From Branchiostoma floridae (Eukaryota; Chordata; Leptocardii; Amphioxiformes; Branchiostomatidae), in NCBI RefSeq assembly GCF_000003815.2, contig NC_049980.1, positions 15,650,915 through 15,714,914 of the forward strand: DNA of 64,000 nucleotides, written 5' to 3'. The translations under genes and the position numbers were made by a program. Positions 15,001 to 26,080 of the stretch are shown in pieces. The notes below the pieces were generated by a model. The model had not been told where the DNA came from, ran no database searches, and saw nothing but the letters and a program-made list of their open reading frames with translations. How positions within the stretch are numbered: the first letter of the stretch is position 1; the number at the start of each line of letters is the position of its first letter.

Positions 15001-16822
15001 TCATATGTGACAGAATAACTACAAGGGCCATCTGAGACAAAAAAAAGTAGGAAAAGTCGTCTCAACAACTTCAAGGTACTGTGGTTGGTTACATGCTTAA
15101 GAAATCCAAAATAAGTAATGTTCATCCATGCCCAAACTTACACATTCCGAAAATAGAATTTCAGACTTTTGCATGGTGCACAACCAACACGGTAAAAATC
15201 TCACTTTTCCAACCACGCAACCATGGACAAAAAGGAAAAAAAATACACAATAGGTCTACAGACACCCATACATTTCATGCAGGCCTGAGGTCTATGAACT
15301 CTTGTTCATTTGGAATTCATAATACCCATGCATGATACACTTGTGAAAATCTAAATTGACTACTAAATGAACCAAGGCATGATTCGGAAAGGTGCAACTA
15401 ATCAAATTTTGTTGTTTGTTAACCCCCTGTAAATTGCCTTTGGCACAACACACCAGTTTTGTATAGCTGCGCAGGATTGGGTTTGATTCACTCATACTGA
15501 TGACCCTTAGTCTTTTGATAAGTGTGTGGAGTTATTCAAAACATGTTTGAGGTGTTGGTTCTCCTCAAAACACAGCCATTCATCCTTTATCTAAAAGGAT
15601 AATTCTAACTGGAAACATTTTCAGCTGAGTCAAGTGAAGAGATAGATTTAACATGTAACTCATCCTACTCCCAATGTCCACATAAGCACTGTCAATAATT
15701 CGGAATCCAAGCAAGTTATCCCATGTCAACAACCCTCCCACTAGGAAAACAACCACACAGCACTTTCATGGGCAGCCAATCACTAAACAATCTGTAGGGG
15801 GCGGATCAAGGCCAGTCACAAAGTCCATTAAACTACATCTTACACAGGAAATGAACCATAAAATGGATCAAGAAACACAATCAGCAACTTTACACAGCAG
15901 TGACATGTTGTTGAACACCAGACCTTCTCTGTTCATGAGTGGAATGAAAATCAAAGACTACCAACACAATCGAAGCAACAAATATGGCAGCCAAATGATA
16001 GTCTCCAAGCAGACCCATCGGTGCCTTAGAGATAATATATTAAAGCTGGCAAAGGAATATAGCCGGCCAAAGGGAGATAGCCGGCTAAGGGAGTCAAACG
16101 GGCACTACCTCCCTGGCCAGCTTTGATACTATCTCTAAGGCACAGTTGGGTCTGCTTGGAGACTAGCCAAATGAAGTTTGCTAACTACTGTTGATGGCTA
16201 TCAATGAATACAGACACAGTGGGGTGTCAGCACTTTCACTGCTCTGCCTCTGATTAAAGCCTGCACTATTAAATTGTCAAATAAATCTACCTAACAGTAA
16301 CTATTAGAGCTCAGTCTGTCCCAAAACATGTTGACGTTCACCATGTTTCTATACAAATGTACATAGTTGAACCAGAAATACTTGGCGTCTTATAATAAAG
16401 TGACAATTAACCAAGATTGGCAAAGAACCAAAATTGATTCATAGCACAAAACCATGGATTTTCAACGAGCAAAATCAAAATCAGACTTACCCTGGTTATC
16501 ATAGTACAACGCTAGCTGGCTAAGGGAATTATGCCGCCTACGCAGTACTGCGCAGCGGCGTAACTCCCCCGGTCAGCTAATTTGATTTACGGAGCATGTT
16601 TCTAGGGGCTCGGGAAAGAACCGTAGCAGTGAGCGCTGTTCTCTGGTGACCAGGGTAAATTAGACTGTACTTAGTTACTATTAAAGTTTTGGCATGTAAA
16701 CAGTACAGCCTGCTATAAGACACCTCTAGAATCACATCACAATGTCAGTAAGAATTGACAAATCTTCTCTTACCTATTGTCACGGTTATCAAGAACACAG
16801 CAGCTCTCTGAGAAAACATCAT
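1..16822 (-). CDS. Receptor-type protein tyrosine phosphatase with mucin-like and SEA-like ectodomain (3' end off window)
   Basis: Nine coding exons join in frame: 16774-16822, 10694-12222, 9642-9785, 8496-8675, 6309-6389, 5803-5884, 4530-4606, 4009-4143 and 1-72, giving 783 residues up to the window edge. Order: signal peptide (1-~20), Thr/Ser/Pro-rich mucin-like stretch (~20-420), SEA-like module (~426-526), membrane helix (~550-573), cytoplasmic linker, then the first half of a PTP domain. PTP hallmarks seen are KNRYMNVLP (680-688), SDYINANF (705-712), [18 protein letters not shown] and KCAQYF. The WPD loop and HCX5R catalytic signature must lie left of position 1. By family knowledge it removes phosphate from tyrosines at the plasma membrane. 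The short spacing between MLTDFEE and KCAQYF recalls the PTPRR/PTPN5/PTPN7 group, but that is an impression only. The donor at 4009 (GTGGTC) is weak, so that boundary is least certain. Confidence 0.88.
144..748. other. RPTP intron, no feature seen
   Basis: Part of the intron between 73 and 4008. AT-rich with no supported gene or recognisable repeat before the element that starts at 749. Confidence 0.5.
1125..1606. mobile_element. GGTCTCATTGATG-ended MITE, copy 1
   Basis: About 482 bp with short inverted ends GGTCTCATTGATG / CATCAATGAGACC flanked by TTA/TAA. Almost identical to the copy at 2472-2953 (one substitution noticed, CTATCTATAG versus CTATGTATAG). A more diverged third copy lies at 38250-38733. 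Confidence 0.8.
1607..2471. other. Spacer between the two MITE copies
   Basis: 865 bp with a poly-C run near 1920, an 18-bp palindrome CCGTTACCATGGTAACGG near 1733 and a TATAAAAG next to a CCAATCAG near 1955. The last two resemble core promoter boxes but lead into no supported frame. Confidence 0.4.
2472..2953. mobile_element. GGTCTCATTGATG-ended MITE, copy 2
   Basis: Direct-orientation near-duplicate of 1125-1606, in the same larger element, with TTA and TTATA at the flanks. Confidence 0.8.
3128..3215. repeat. Fragment with GTCCAGGTCC / GGACCTGAA motifs
   Basis: Repeated AGGTCCAGGTCC, TCCGGACCTGG and GGACCTGAAC words, also found in the element at 33454-33832. Probably a remnant of that family. 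Confidence 0.45.
4009..4143 (-). CDS. RPTP exon 8: PTP core
   Basis: 45 codons (715-759) with [20 protein letters not shown] and IIMLTDFEE, all standard PTP core motifs. The 3' donor could be at GAA|GTGG or three bases later; both keep the frame. Confidence 0.82.
4530..4606 (-). CDS. RPTP exon 7: substrate-recognition segment
   Basis: 77 bp, residues 689-714, with RVPLL and [10 protein letters not shown]; the DYINAN motif is the PTP phosphotyrosine-recognition segment. TTTCTGCAG acceptor, ACA|GTAAGT donor. Confidence 0.88.
5803..5884 (-). CDS. RPTP exon 6: KNRY motif
   Basis: 82 bp, residues 662-688 plus one base. It ends [12 protein letters not shown], the conserved start of the PTP core. 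TTCTGCAG acceptor, G|GTAGGT donor. Confidence 0.88.
6309..6389 (-). CDS. RPTP exon 5: N-terminal helix of PTP domain
   Basis: 27 codons (635-661), phase 0/0, containing [13 protein letters not shown], the usual amphipathic helix just before the KNRY motif. Confidence 0.82.
6390..8495. other. RPTP intron, no feature seen
   Basis: AT-rich intron of 2.1 kb. Open frames inside are short and lack family signatures. Confidence 0.5.
8496..8675 (-). CDS. RPTP exon 4: cytoplasmic linker
   Basis: 60 codons (575-634), phase 0/0, starting with the basic stop-transfer stretch [15 protein letters not shown] and continuing into a Ser/Glu-rich linker ahead of the phosphatase domain. Confidence 0.85.
9642..9785 (-). 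CDS. RPTP exon 3: juxtamembrane and transmembrane helix
   Basis: 48 codons (527-574), phase 0 at both ends. The stretch from about [19 protein letters not shown] to IAIQ is a single hydrophobic helix. CCCCCCAG acceptor and CAG|GTAAAG donor. Confidence 0.85.
10112..10596. mobile_element. pogo/mariner-like non-autonomous element A
   Basis: Ends CAGTCAAACCTG / CAGGTTTGACTG directly inside a TA duplication (10110-10111 and 10597-10598). Subterminal words of the type GGCCACTATAGACAGG recur at both ends. No transposase. Sits in the intron between the SEA-like exon and the membrane-helix exon of the phosphatase. Confidence 0.75.
10694..12222 (-). CDS. RPTP exon 2: mucin-like region and SEA-like module
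   Basis: A 1,529-bp exon encodes residues 17-526. About 400 residues are dominated by Thr, Ser and Pro (many TTS, PTT and EPT clusters), expected to be densely O-glycosylated and extended. The last ~100 residues are of ordinary composition, from [18 protein letters not shown] to IFIGK, and look like a SEA fold. The segment [10 protein letters not shown] sits where SEA domains carry the GSVVV-type self-cleavage motif, but lacks the glycine. The acceptor is TGTTTCAG and the donor AAG|GTAAGA. Confidence 0.85.
12488..12660. mobile_element. Decayed pogo-like element C
   Basis: Degenerate ends (ATAGTCTTAA, CAGGACTGACTG) and the same internal words (GGTCACATTGGTCAGGTGG) as the intact copies at 10112 and 19814. 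Confidence 0.5.
13330..13960. repeat. ~150-bp satellite, about four units
   Basis: The marker GCTTGAACTTGAC recurs near 13472, 13624, 13778 and 13922 (spacing about 144-154 bp). Each unit also has a core like TCTCCGGAACGNATGGTGCG followed by ATTTTTGGTRCRTGGGT. The open frames here are all repeat-derived. Lies in intron 1 of the phosphatase. Confidence 0.8.
13961..15998. other. RPTP intron 1, remainder
   Basis: No gene or confident repeat recognised in these 2 kb; the open frames are short and of low-complexity AT-rich composition. Confidence 0.45.
15999..16165. mobile_element. MITE with 9-bp target duplication (TAGTCTCCAAGCAGACC ends)
   Basis: 167 bp with ~55-bp inverted ends. The direct repeat GCCAAATGA (15990-15998 and 16166-16174) flanks it exactly. 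The TIR resembles the TACTCTCCAAGCAGAGGTTA family at 22644, 26880, 37399 and 44531. Confidence 0.85.
16488..16657. mobile_element. MITE with TACCCTGGT ends
   Basis: 170 bp, ends TACCCTGGT / ACCAGGGTA, flanked by AATCAGACT and AATTAGACT (8 of 9 match). An inner inverted arm reads GCTGGCTAAGGGAATTATGCC and the centre is the palindrome TGCGCAGTACTGCGCA-like. It lies just inside intron 1 next to the signal-peptide exon. Confidence 0.7.
16774..16822 (-). CDS. RPTP exon 1 coding part: signal peptide
   Basis: Starts [16 protein letters not shown], a basic residue followed by a hydrophobic run, i.e. a signal peptide. It ends in phase 1 at a GTAAGAG donor and joins the GG of the next exon to make Gly17. 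This phase match over a 4.5 kb intron is the main support. A TTTTCTCAG acceptor-like site lies just upstream near 16861, so non-coding 5' exons may exist further right. Confidence 0.72.
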
Positions 16823-16829
16823 CTACTTC

Positions 16830-16856
16830 TTAGGGATCTGCAGTCTTCAACGCCAT
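16830..16856 (-). other. Upstream ORF in the RPTP leader (8 codons)
   Basis: An ATG in good Kozak context (AAGATGG) opens an eight-residue frame, MALKTADP, closed by TAA seven bases before the presumed start of the main protein. It could lower translation of the phosphatase. Its effect is inference. Confidence 0.45.
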
Positions 16857-16869
16857 CTTGCTGAGAAAA

Positions 16870-19813
16870 TGCTGAGAAAAGAAAAATAACGATCAAAATG
16901 TTAAACACAGTCAGGCATCAACTGTTACCTGTTGACTAGATGCAATATTGTTATGCATTGGACCAGCCAAGTAACTGCAGAGCTCAACTGCACTTGAGCC
17001 AGCCAACTCAAGTTGCCAGTGCCACCAAAGTGGACAGACCCGATGAGATGACATCGAAAAAGGCTTCCAACCAGCCAAACAACTGAGCTGCCAACTTTAC
17101 CTACCACCAATTAAGGTAGAACAGATGGAATGGGGGAAATGGGGAGATATACCTGGTGACACCCAGATTTTTCTGACAAAAACTTCAAAACTGGGTAATT
17201 AACACTAAATTATGTGTTTGTCTGTTAAAAAAAAAACATCTGTACTAATATCAATGAGCAGAATCAATGATTTTCAACTGATGATCAATAGTGAGAAGTC
17301 CTCAAACTTTGCAACAATTGTTCCAGCTGTCCTACATCACATACACTATGCATCTTGAGATGTTTGTCATGATTCTCCTTTGTAAACTCAATGTGCCATG
17401 CACATAACCATAATACCTTTCCATTGTATTATTCTTTTCTTTTACTTCTTTTTAAAACTTTCAGTCTTGACATGTAACAGAAGACATGTTGAAAAGCTGG
17501 GCAGTTTTCTTCATGTACAAAGAAACCTAAAAGAAAAGTAACAGTGAGAGAAAGGCAGGGAGGATCCCAACATTCAGTGTCAGTGAAAGGTTTAAGGCAT
17601 TAGTGGAAAAGACAGCAAAGATCAATCTCTGATAATCTCCATTCACATAACCTTGATTATTTCATACCCCACCTAAGATAGTATGAAGGTGTGCTATCTG
17701 GCATATTAGATACACCATGTTAATGTTTAGCTCCAGGCCATGATTAGCTGCTAACACACCATGAGATTTAACAGAACTGTATGCCCCAGTCTACCAAATT
17801 AAGAATGTATCACTTATGCCAGGCATGCACACCGGGAATTTCTGACATTCAGGTATGGCAACCTTCCCACAATCATTAGTTACATACAAATGTAACACAA
17901 TGCCTACACATAGCAGTTAAGGGCTGATGAGTAACAAAAGGACTTCAGTTCAAGATTTATAAAAATCAGAAAAGACTCTGAAATTTGTGACAACTTGATA
18001 AGGATGTGTAAATTAGGCCAGTTTCAAACCTAACCTTTATGTCAATATGTGACACTGTTTTAATGTCAGATCCGGCATAGGATAAATCCAGGACAGAGGA
18101 ATAGGATCACAACTACAACTTGTACAAGCTTACAAAATGACAAATGTTCTCTGATCATTTACAAATGTACATAAAGCTTCCTTTGATACATAAATTCTTG
18201 ATCAGTTTATCTACTGGCCTTATGAGGCATTATCATTTATCAATTTCCCAGTCAGGACATCAAAGTGCTTTCAACTGAGTGATGAAAGCTGATCACAGCA
18301 ATACCCCTACTTTCTCAGTTACTGTTCCCATGTGACATTCTGATCTAAACAAGACTGGCTGGCCTCATCAGGTCTGCTTGGCCCCTGCTACAATCCAAAC
18401 ACAAACACATGGAAATTGGCAAAGTGAACAGCTAGTGCAAACTGAACCAAAGAAGCATTGTTTGCAACTTTTACATACATTTCTAGTAATCTGCAATTTG
18501 AACTTGAATGTATACACAGAAATGATGAAAAACAACGTTTAGTTTTTTCTGTTCAAGAACGGTATAAACTACAAACTACAATGTATTCAGGTATTAATAA
18601 ATCATTATGACAAACAAGCTAGTTGATATTCATTGCATAACTTATTTGGTAGAAGTTAAAACTAGATAGTTCTTTATTTTACAAAGGCTTTGTGTATTTT
18701 GTTTATTTTGTAATTGTCATACCTTTCCACACTGCATTCAAATTAAGGGTCACACAAATCTTATTTTGGCATTTGTACGGTGGAAAGGGGCCTTCGATCT
18801 ACCCTAGGCTCTAACCCAATATCAATTGAAACCATCTCTACCAATCTCCTCCATATCTTGATCCCTGTTCCCTTTCACTCCTAGCTACTGAACTTGAGTC
18901 CTGTTGGAAGATAAGCACCATCCTGCCTGGTTCTGTAGTATGCCCCAGGGTACAGCTAGCAGGCTACAGGCACCAGGGGCAGGCCTGTGATTCATCACAT
19001 CCTACTGGTGTACAATTTCATAACACTGGGGCACAAATCCAGCTCAGACTGCAGGCCACTCTTCCCTCTGTCAGTTCAGGGCAGGGTAGGCATCTCTAGT
19101 CTCTACCCACTCAAACATACCAATAAACAAAAAGGGACAAGGCACAGCTTGGCATAGTTTCAGCATGCTCTTCATTCTACGATGGAGATATAACACTGGT
19201 TGCTGTAGATTTGGAAAGGCAATGGGAATTTGGAAAATTTGGTAATAACTGATAATGGTTTTGATATATGGCAACTCAACAGGCATACATCCCTTGTGGT
19301 ATGTTGATACCTTTTACAACTTTCATAAATATTGAGACATTCAATATTTGAATCAATCCCCAGTAACAATACATGTCAACATTATAATGTTACGACGTAC
19401 ATCAAAATGGAATACCAAAAACCATTACATTTCATCACTTTCAAAAGAACTAATGGGATCGGATGATAAGTTCTGTGTTATATGAGGAACTACATTTACC
19501 TGCACATGACCTTGGACCCTCCATCATGTCACAGTAACCATACCAGGGCTCTAGCTGGCTGGAATTATTTTTCCATAATTCCCAAGTTTCATCAACTCAA
19601 CAGAGAAGACAACAGAGTGATGCTACAAACTACTACAGAATCATACTTAAGTCGTCCAACCCCTTTATATATGAAAATGTTGGACAATTCATCTTCTACT
19701 GCATACGGAAAAGAAGTCAAACCCATCAATCAGCTTAAGTAGAAATTGATTTAGTTTAGACGTTATTCCCTTTTTAGTTATCTATGATTATCATTTCCCT
19801 TCTTTGTTAAGTA
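16870..19813. other. Intergenic, no gene seen
   Basis: About 2.9 kb upstream of the phosphatase. It may hold its untranslated exons or promoter, but nothing can be assigned. Confidence 0.45.
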
Positions 19814-20672
19814 CAGTCAAACCTGCTCAAGACGACCACCCGGGAGACAGGGAAAAAGAGGTCGATTTGGACAGGTGGTCGCTGAGAAGAGTATCGACTC
19901 AAAACAAACCTGATGCAAAGTATAAATGGTTTCCGTTGTGTTTTTTTTATTAATGGCAAATAGCAAGCGCACTGCACGCACGCAAAGTAGCGAGGTCTTT
20001 AATGTCAAATACAACACGCACACTGTAAATTGTAAATTTAACCCCAAGCTTTTATCGAGCTTTTATACGATACAGTGTTTTAAAGCTCAAGTATTTGTAC
20101 ACTAACATTTTAGACAGTAAGGGAACTTTGATGCTGTCAGTTACCATTCAAGCCTTTATGCGTTGATATGTTCTTTTTTTTTTATCTGAAATAACTACGG
20201 TGCACCTTTCGAATTCGATGCCAGGTACGTCCCAATAGCGTACTTACCCACGGGTGAATGTACAGTACAGTTGGACAAAAGCACTCACACGTACAGATCT
20301 TTCTTAAAAAGGTATGAGCTGCACAGATCTTTCTTTAAAAAAGTTTGAGGCTATATACGTTTCAGCATTCATTCACTTAATGATATAGATTTAAAAAGAA
20401 AACTTCTGTAACAACTAAATTTGGATTTTCTTACAGCGATTTCAGCACAAAATCGCGCTAGTTATCATAAAAAAAATCGATGAAAACCTCAATTTTGAAA
20501 ATGATGCGGTCGTTATGGGTCCCAATTTGGGCCGGTCGCGTTGACCAGGTGGTCATTTAGAAAAGGTCGCTTTATGCTTACGTCAATGGAAAAAAAATCG
20601 GGACCGAGAAAAAGCGGTCGAAATGGCCAGGTGGTCGCTGAGAAGAGGTGGTCGCTCGGGCAGGTTTGACTG
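19814..20672. mobile_element. pogo/mariner-like non-autonomous element B
   Basis: 859 bp. Ends CAGTCAAACCTG / CAGGTTTGACTG inside a TA duplication (19812-19813, 20673-20674). Subterminal repeats GGTCGATTTGGACAGGTGGT and GGTCGAAATGGCCAGGTGGT mirror each other. No transposase frame. Confidence 0.78.
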
Positions 20673-20674
20673 TA

Positions 20675-22643
20675 TGTTTATGTATACCACTACTACCTTA
20701 CCATGTATGCAATTAGCCCTCGGGCATGAATTTGCAATAAAGATTTATTTATTATTTTTCATATCAGTTATATCATTCAAATTTGCATACACTTTTATCT
20801 ATCGATTTTTCCCCATCAAGGTGGATGGAATGGTCTAAAAGTTTTTCTGTCATACACAGCAACATTCTCTCAAATGATCCATACTATCAGCGCCAATATG
20901 ATTGTTTTTTTAACAATATGCTGTTTACAAATGTAACCACATTTCCTAAGGTTCTTGTGCAATTGTTATAGCCTGGGCGGCGAGTGTACCAACACCAACA
21001 TTTCCCTTTCAACATAGTATCACACATTAGCTCAGCATTTTAATATCATCCAAACAAACACTTCAGCAGGGAGACCCAGTAACTCACTCCTCCCATGGGG
21101 CCATGATCCTGTGATAGATCTACTGGGATAAATGATGTTAATTTCAATATTTCTGGAAAAAGAGCTTTTCAGGGGTATTGAAATCAACCAGACATTCCTG
21201 CTTGCTCAGTTCCTTTGAAAGTCAAAGCCCCTTTTTGAGCATCATTGGTTTCTGAGGATGCAGATTCCTATATAAGTGTGACTAACCTTTACATACTTTA
21301 GATCCCGATCATACCAGGATTCTTAGATCTGGATTCAGCCTTGACAAGGGATCTATGGATTCAGTGGATCAGCATTAACCCCTTGGAGCTGGATTCGGAC
21401 CGTTCATATGAGAATCTTTAATTTAAAATGGGAGCAATCCCAACTCCTGGGTGAATCCTACCTTGCAAGTCCTGGTAATGGTATGATCACGGTTTTATTC
21501 TGAATAATTATTCTACATGAGAAAGTTCTGCATCAGCAGCAGCAGCTATATGGTAACCAATGGATAATGAACATATGATCATATACACTTGTGGAACCTC
21601 TGAGCTTTATCCTGACAGGGGTTGACACCCCATTCCACAAGCCATATGGAACAGTCTGCTTCTCATATGCCATCAAAGACTTTCCCGCCAAAAGTATGTA
21701 CACCCAAACATGGAGTAGTCACCAGTTTGGCACTAATCCCCTTTCCACTACACACCATACACAAACACATACAAATATTGCAGTTGCAAGTACGTAATCA
21801 ATTTTACAAGAAACAAACAAACACACTGGCAAGATGTTGGTTTGCGGTTAGAGGGTCTTTCATTGCTAAAAACGTCTGCATGACTTGACATATTCAACCT
21901 CAGTTCTGGGGAATTATTCAGCCAATGCATGGTTCCTATCAGTAAGCGCTTAACAGATTATGGTTGAGTATTATCTTTCGTATTCAACTATTTCCTTGCC
22001 TTAGACTTTACGGTCACAGCACATTATTATACTGTCATAGATAGTGTAGAACATCAGCATGAATCATGCACACAGACAAATTGGAGCAAACAATTGGATT
22101 TAAAATTGTTTGGCTGTTTTCTTTGTTTATTTTCATTTATCCAGGGGTACTTTTCGCCTGGCTGGCGATTTTGAAATAAAGATCCCTGGGGGAAAACCCA
22201 GTACATACATGCAACATAACAGTTATCGATAACGATATCAAATAAATAAAATGGTAATATAGCAAAAATCAGCAAATATCAACGCAAGTTAACTTACTAA
22301 TGACAAAATAAGGCAAATAAATTGCACAACGTTAATCCTAAAATTCAATTCTGTTGTTGAAAGTTACAAAAAACTTTGTACACACATAAATTCTACAATG
22401 ATGATGAAATTTGAACAGTATGGCATTGGATGTGTTGTGAATTTGTGAAACATTCACATGTTTAGAAGTAGCCTTTTTAGATGTGGGTCTTTTTACAACT
22501 ACAGTATTTTTTTCCATTTATGCTGCAGTTACTTCCAAAAATTATCATATAACTACACAATAAATAATCTGTCGATTTCACTTGTGTCTGTTGAATGATT
22601 GTGATCATGAATTGATGATAGGTGCTAATTTATTAGAAATGGT
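20675..22643. other. Intergenic, no gene seen
   Basis: AT-rich; short open frames only, none with a family signature. Confidence 0.45.
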
Positions 22644-22818
22644 TACTCTCCAAGCAGAGGTTAGGCTTTTTCAATGTTTTTTTTAGGCATTTTTATTTTT
22701 TATCAGGCTTACAATTTTGTATTTTATCTTGCTGTTTGATACAAATTAGAAAGCCCGATAAAAACGACTAAAAAGACGTTGAAAAAACAGCTGGAGCCTA
22801 ACCTCTGCTTGGAGAGTA
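22644..22818. mobile_element. TACTCTCC MITE, copy 1
   Basis: 175 bp hairpin. Ends TACTCTCCAAGCAGAGGTTA and its reverse complement; inner arms share TTTTATCGGGCTTTCTA-like words. Flanks AGAAATGGT (22635-22643) and AGAAATGGC (22819-22827) match at 8 of 9. Confidence 0.85.
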
Positions 22819-22827
22819 AGAAATGGC

Positions 22828-25547
22828 AACAAACAGATCTTCTGGTGGCAAAAATCGTCAAGACAGCATGCATCAGCCAAGACCATGTGCCACCATTTAA
22901 AGGCCCAGTGCTCAGTGAACCAATAGCTTGCGCAACATTGCGATTTTGCCTTTGTACATCTACTCGGAGATGAGCGACAAAATCCCATTCATGTTCAGTT
23001 GCAACAACTTCGCACACAGATGGTAAACTACTTCTGAGCCGGTCCCCACATGCTGCCCCAGAGATGGACTCCCCGCAACGTGAGCTGCCATGACAGTTGT
23101 GAGATCTTCCCTGAATCACAAACACTATCTTTGCAGATTCTACACTACAGGCGCAGACACAAACCATGCATACTGTGCCTCCCGGTCACTGGGAACAACC
23201 AATAATCATTTTTCGGATAATTCCAAGAAACGCTTTCAGCGCCTTTTGTGAGGAACAACAAGGCGTACAGTAACATGCCCACACACAAGTAATCAGCTCA
23301 AGGAGAGCATGACAACCCTGTAGAGCCGGACAAAGTGCCCAGGATGGAAGTTCTAACGCGAATCTAGGATTATATTGTGTAAAACGTGTCTAGAATTTGA
23401 ATTAGAGACCATGAATAAAAAGCCCTTGGGCCTGAATATTATGTTGTCATCCGTGAGTTTTATGTCAACACTACGCCCCCAAACTGCATCCGCTAGATTT
23501 TCAGTGTCGCCTGAAATTCCTCCACACACAACGAAGCATTTGAAATTTTCCATCATTTCCGTCAACGGTAAGAATATGCTGGCGTAATGATAATCTATAA
23601 GGGATGTGATGTAAGATCATCCACTATAACTAGGAGACTTAAGTTTGTCACGAATATACAAACCCAGAAGTCAAACATTTGCTTACCAACTACGTTTGTG
23701 TGGAGCCGGTGCGAGGTCCATTCCGATTCAAACAAAAAACGATGAGCGACCTTGTCCTCGTCTTTCACACAGCACGTTTCTCTGGGACGTCCTTGCCTCT
23801 TCGTCCAGAATACGAACCTCGAAATAACTTAAGATATTCCCCAGTTGGGTGGAATATTTGGTAAATTGTGTTTGAATCGGCCACGTCCCAAAACTTTCCA
23901 GTGTGTACTCGCGGCTGGCAACAGTTTGCTTTGCGGCGCGCTGGCGGGAGTTGGCGGACAAAGGTCAACTGGCATCACGTGAGAGGGAGGAAATAAGTTA
24001 TCCTCCATCGTCCTCTGATTGGCCAATAGTTTAATTACTTGGCCGATTGCGTCAGAAAATGTTTGACATGCATTGGGCTATAATTTTAGTTTGTTGGTAA
24101 AGAAATTCAAACGTGCGTCTAACGTTACGAATTTGGAATACAAATATCGTATCGGGGGAACATAGACAAAGTCAATACACTTTTTGCGTCATTCGCAAAT
24201 GATACAAATCTAGCTCGCGCGCATCAAGATTTTGGCTTGCCGACTACCAAGGAGCTTTTTTGTACAATGAAAAATATGATAAAATACTCAGAATTTTAAA
24301 TTATACAAATGCATTACCGATCAGAAACGCAAATAACGTTAGCATAGATTATTGATTATCATTTGCGTCATTGTCTAATAGCTGGTGGTAGGAATTTGGG
24401 TAACTTTTCCACGACTTCACTATGATGATTTTCATTTGCAAGCATATGTTCTTGTCCACATGGGCTAAATGCAGTTATACCATTACCTGAAAAACTACTG
24501 TAAAATACTATCACTTGCAGTGTTGACAGTGAACAATTGGAGAAACAAAACTACTAAAGCTATGCTACTTCTGATCTATCGTTTACGCTGAACATAACGT
24601 TATATAAAGCTATGCTAACACAGTGGGCGTCTTAGGTGATGGCAAGATAAAGCAATTAGCGATGCAACAAAAGTAGTATTGGCATAGTTTCTATTTCGTA
24701 GATATATTGCAATGGCGCAACCGAGGAGGTTGAGCTCCTTGGTGCAACTGACGATGATAATGATGATGTCACACCGATGAAAGCTGGGGGTAATGTGCGC
24801 CAGATGGTAACGACAAGAGAATTGACAGAAATGAACGTGTTAGTGACATTACGGAACACATTGTTAGCCTGGTGTCGGAAAAGAAATGTGATAGCTGCGT
24901 ATGCGGAGTCTCTTCGTCCTCGCACGTAAATACAAGACCAATTGACGGACGAAGAGAATCTGCACCTATAAAAGGTGTGGATAACAGGATAAGAAGTATC
25001 AGCCTCATATACCTATATGATAAGAAAATTTTAAACCACATCACATACCACCATGTGTGTGTAAAATTACTTTCGCTAAATCGGCAAATGACATGTAACG
25101 GTATAAAAGCTCAAGTACGCTGGTATTTTCATAACAGATGATGTTGTGAAGGCGTGGCGAAGACTTGATCCAATAATATGTGTATTCGAGCCATTTCATA
25201 TTACTTAAGAAAGATAAAGTCTGAGTCAGAGTAAAAGATTTGCTGACAAAACAACGAAAGGACAACGAAATCAGTACGTGTGAACACAGCGTGTTTAACG
25301 TTAGTGCTAACTGTTCTCCAATCAAACAGTGACAACGTAACTGATACAGGCTACAGCCCACACTTTCTGTACTTTGTACAACCACCGCAGCGTCATCTAT
25401 CAATAACTTGCAGAAATGCAGATGCCAGACAGTATATAAGCCGACGATCGAGGCTGAGTTCGTGTATTCCACCACAGTTCAAATCAAGAACCTATCGATG
25501 GCGAGGTCACGTAACCCGAGAGCATGCCTGGAGAACATAAGCAACTG
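22828..25547. other. Intergenic, no confident gene
   Basis: 2.7 kb with several overlapping open frames of 60-147 codons but no domain or splice support. The longest (22724-23167, minus) runs into the MITE. Confidence 0.4.
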
Positions 25548-25578
25548 GGTTGCCATAATATTATTATGGCAACCCAGA
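25546..25578. repeat. 33-bp near-perfect palindrome
   Basis: CTGGGTTGCCATAAT and its reverse complement around a 3-bp centre. Unlike the CAAGG palindromes it has no flanking 7-bp direct repeat. Confidence 0.65.
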
Positions 25579-25892
25579 CTGATAGCAATTCCACGATATC
25601 CGTTCACTGTTCACAATGTCAACAGGCTCAGTCGGGTCATTACAGCATACTGCCGCTAGATCTAAAATGTGGACATATGTGCTCAGTACTACATCAGCTT
25701 TGTACTGTGATGGATCTAACTCTCCCGGAGTCCGACCTTCAACGGTACCGGTACAGCAATGGCAATTTGGGGACATCCGTACTTGTCCACCACAGCCTGA
25801 GAGTGGTTCCACGTACTATTATCTTCTCTTCAACTGTCTTCAATCCTACGATCCTCTCAAGTGTATGGTTTGTTGTCCATCGACCGTACTGA
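25566..25892 (+). pseudogene. Degraded RING-like open frame (doubtful)
   Basis: From the ATG at 25566 the frame reads CSQCQQAQSGHY, then PLDLKCGHMC, resembling the C-x2-C ... P-L-x-L-x-CGH-x-C half of a RING finger as in TRIM-type proteins. The remaining zinc ligands are not visible. Adjacent frames stay open and look as though they could continue the protein after frameshifts. It starts inside the palindrome at 25546-25578. It may be chance. Confidence 0.2.
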
Positions 25893-26080
25893 CACTACTG
25901 TCCAAGCGCTCCTGGAGCTCTTCGCCGGCGATCTGTCGCCGTAGACAACATCCGGCGGACGTCTGTGAACGCCACTGGTGTAGTCGGGTCCATGACATCA
26001 GTACCAGTGTGGAACATTTCTACGCCATCTTTCCGAAAGATGGTTGAAGTGGCGATTCCTGTTCTGCAGGCCCCCTGATA

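Noticed and set aside
22724..23167. 147-codon minus-strand open frame
   Set aside because: Its 3' part is the TACTCTCC MITE (22644-22818) and the rest has no domain, splice or codon support.
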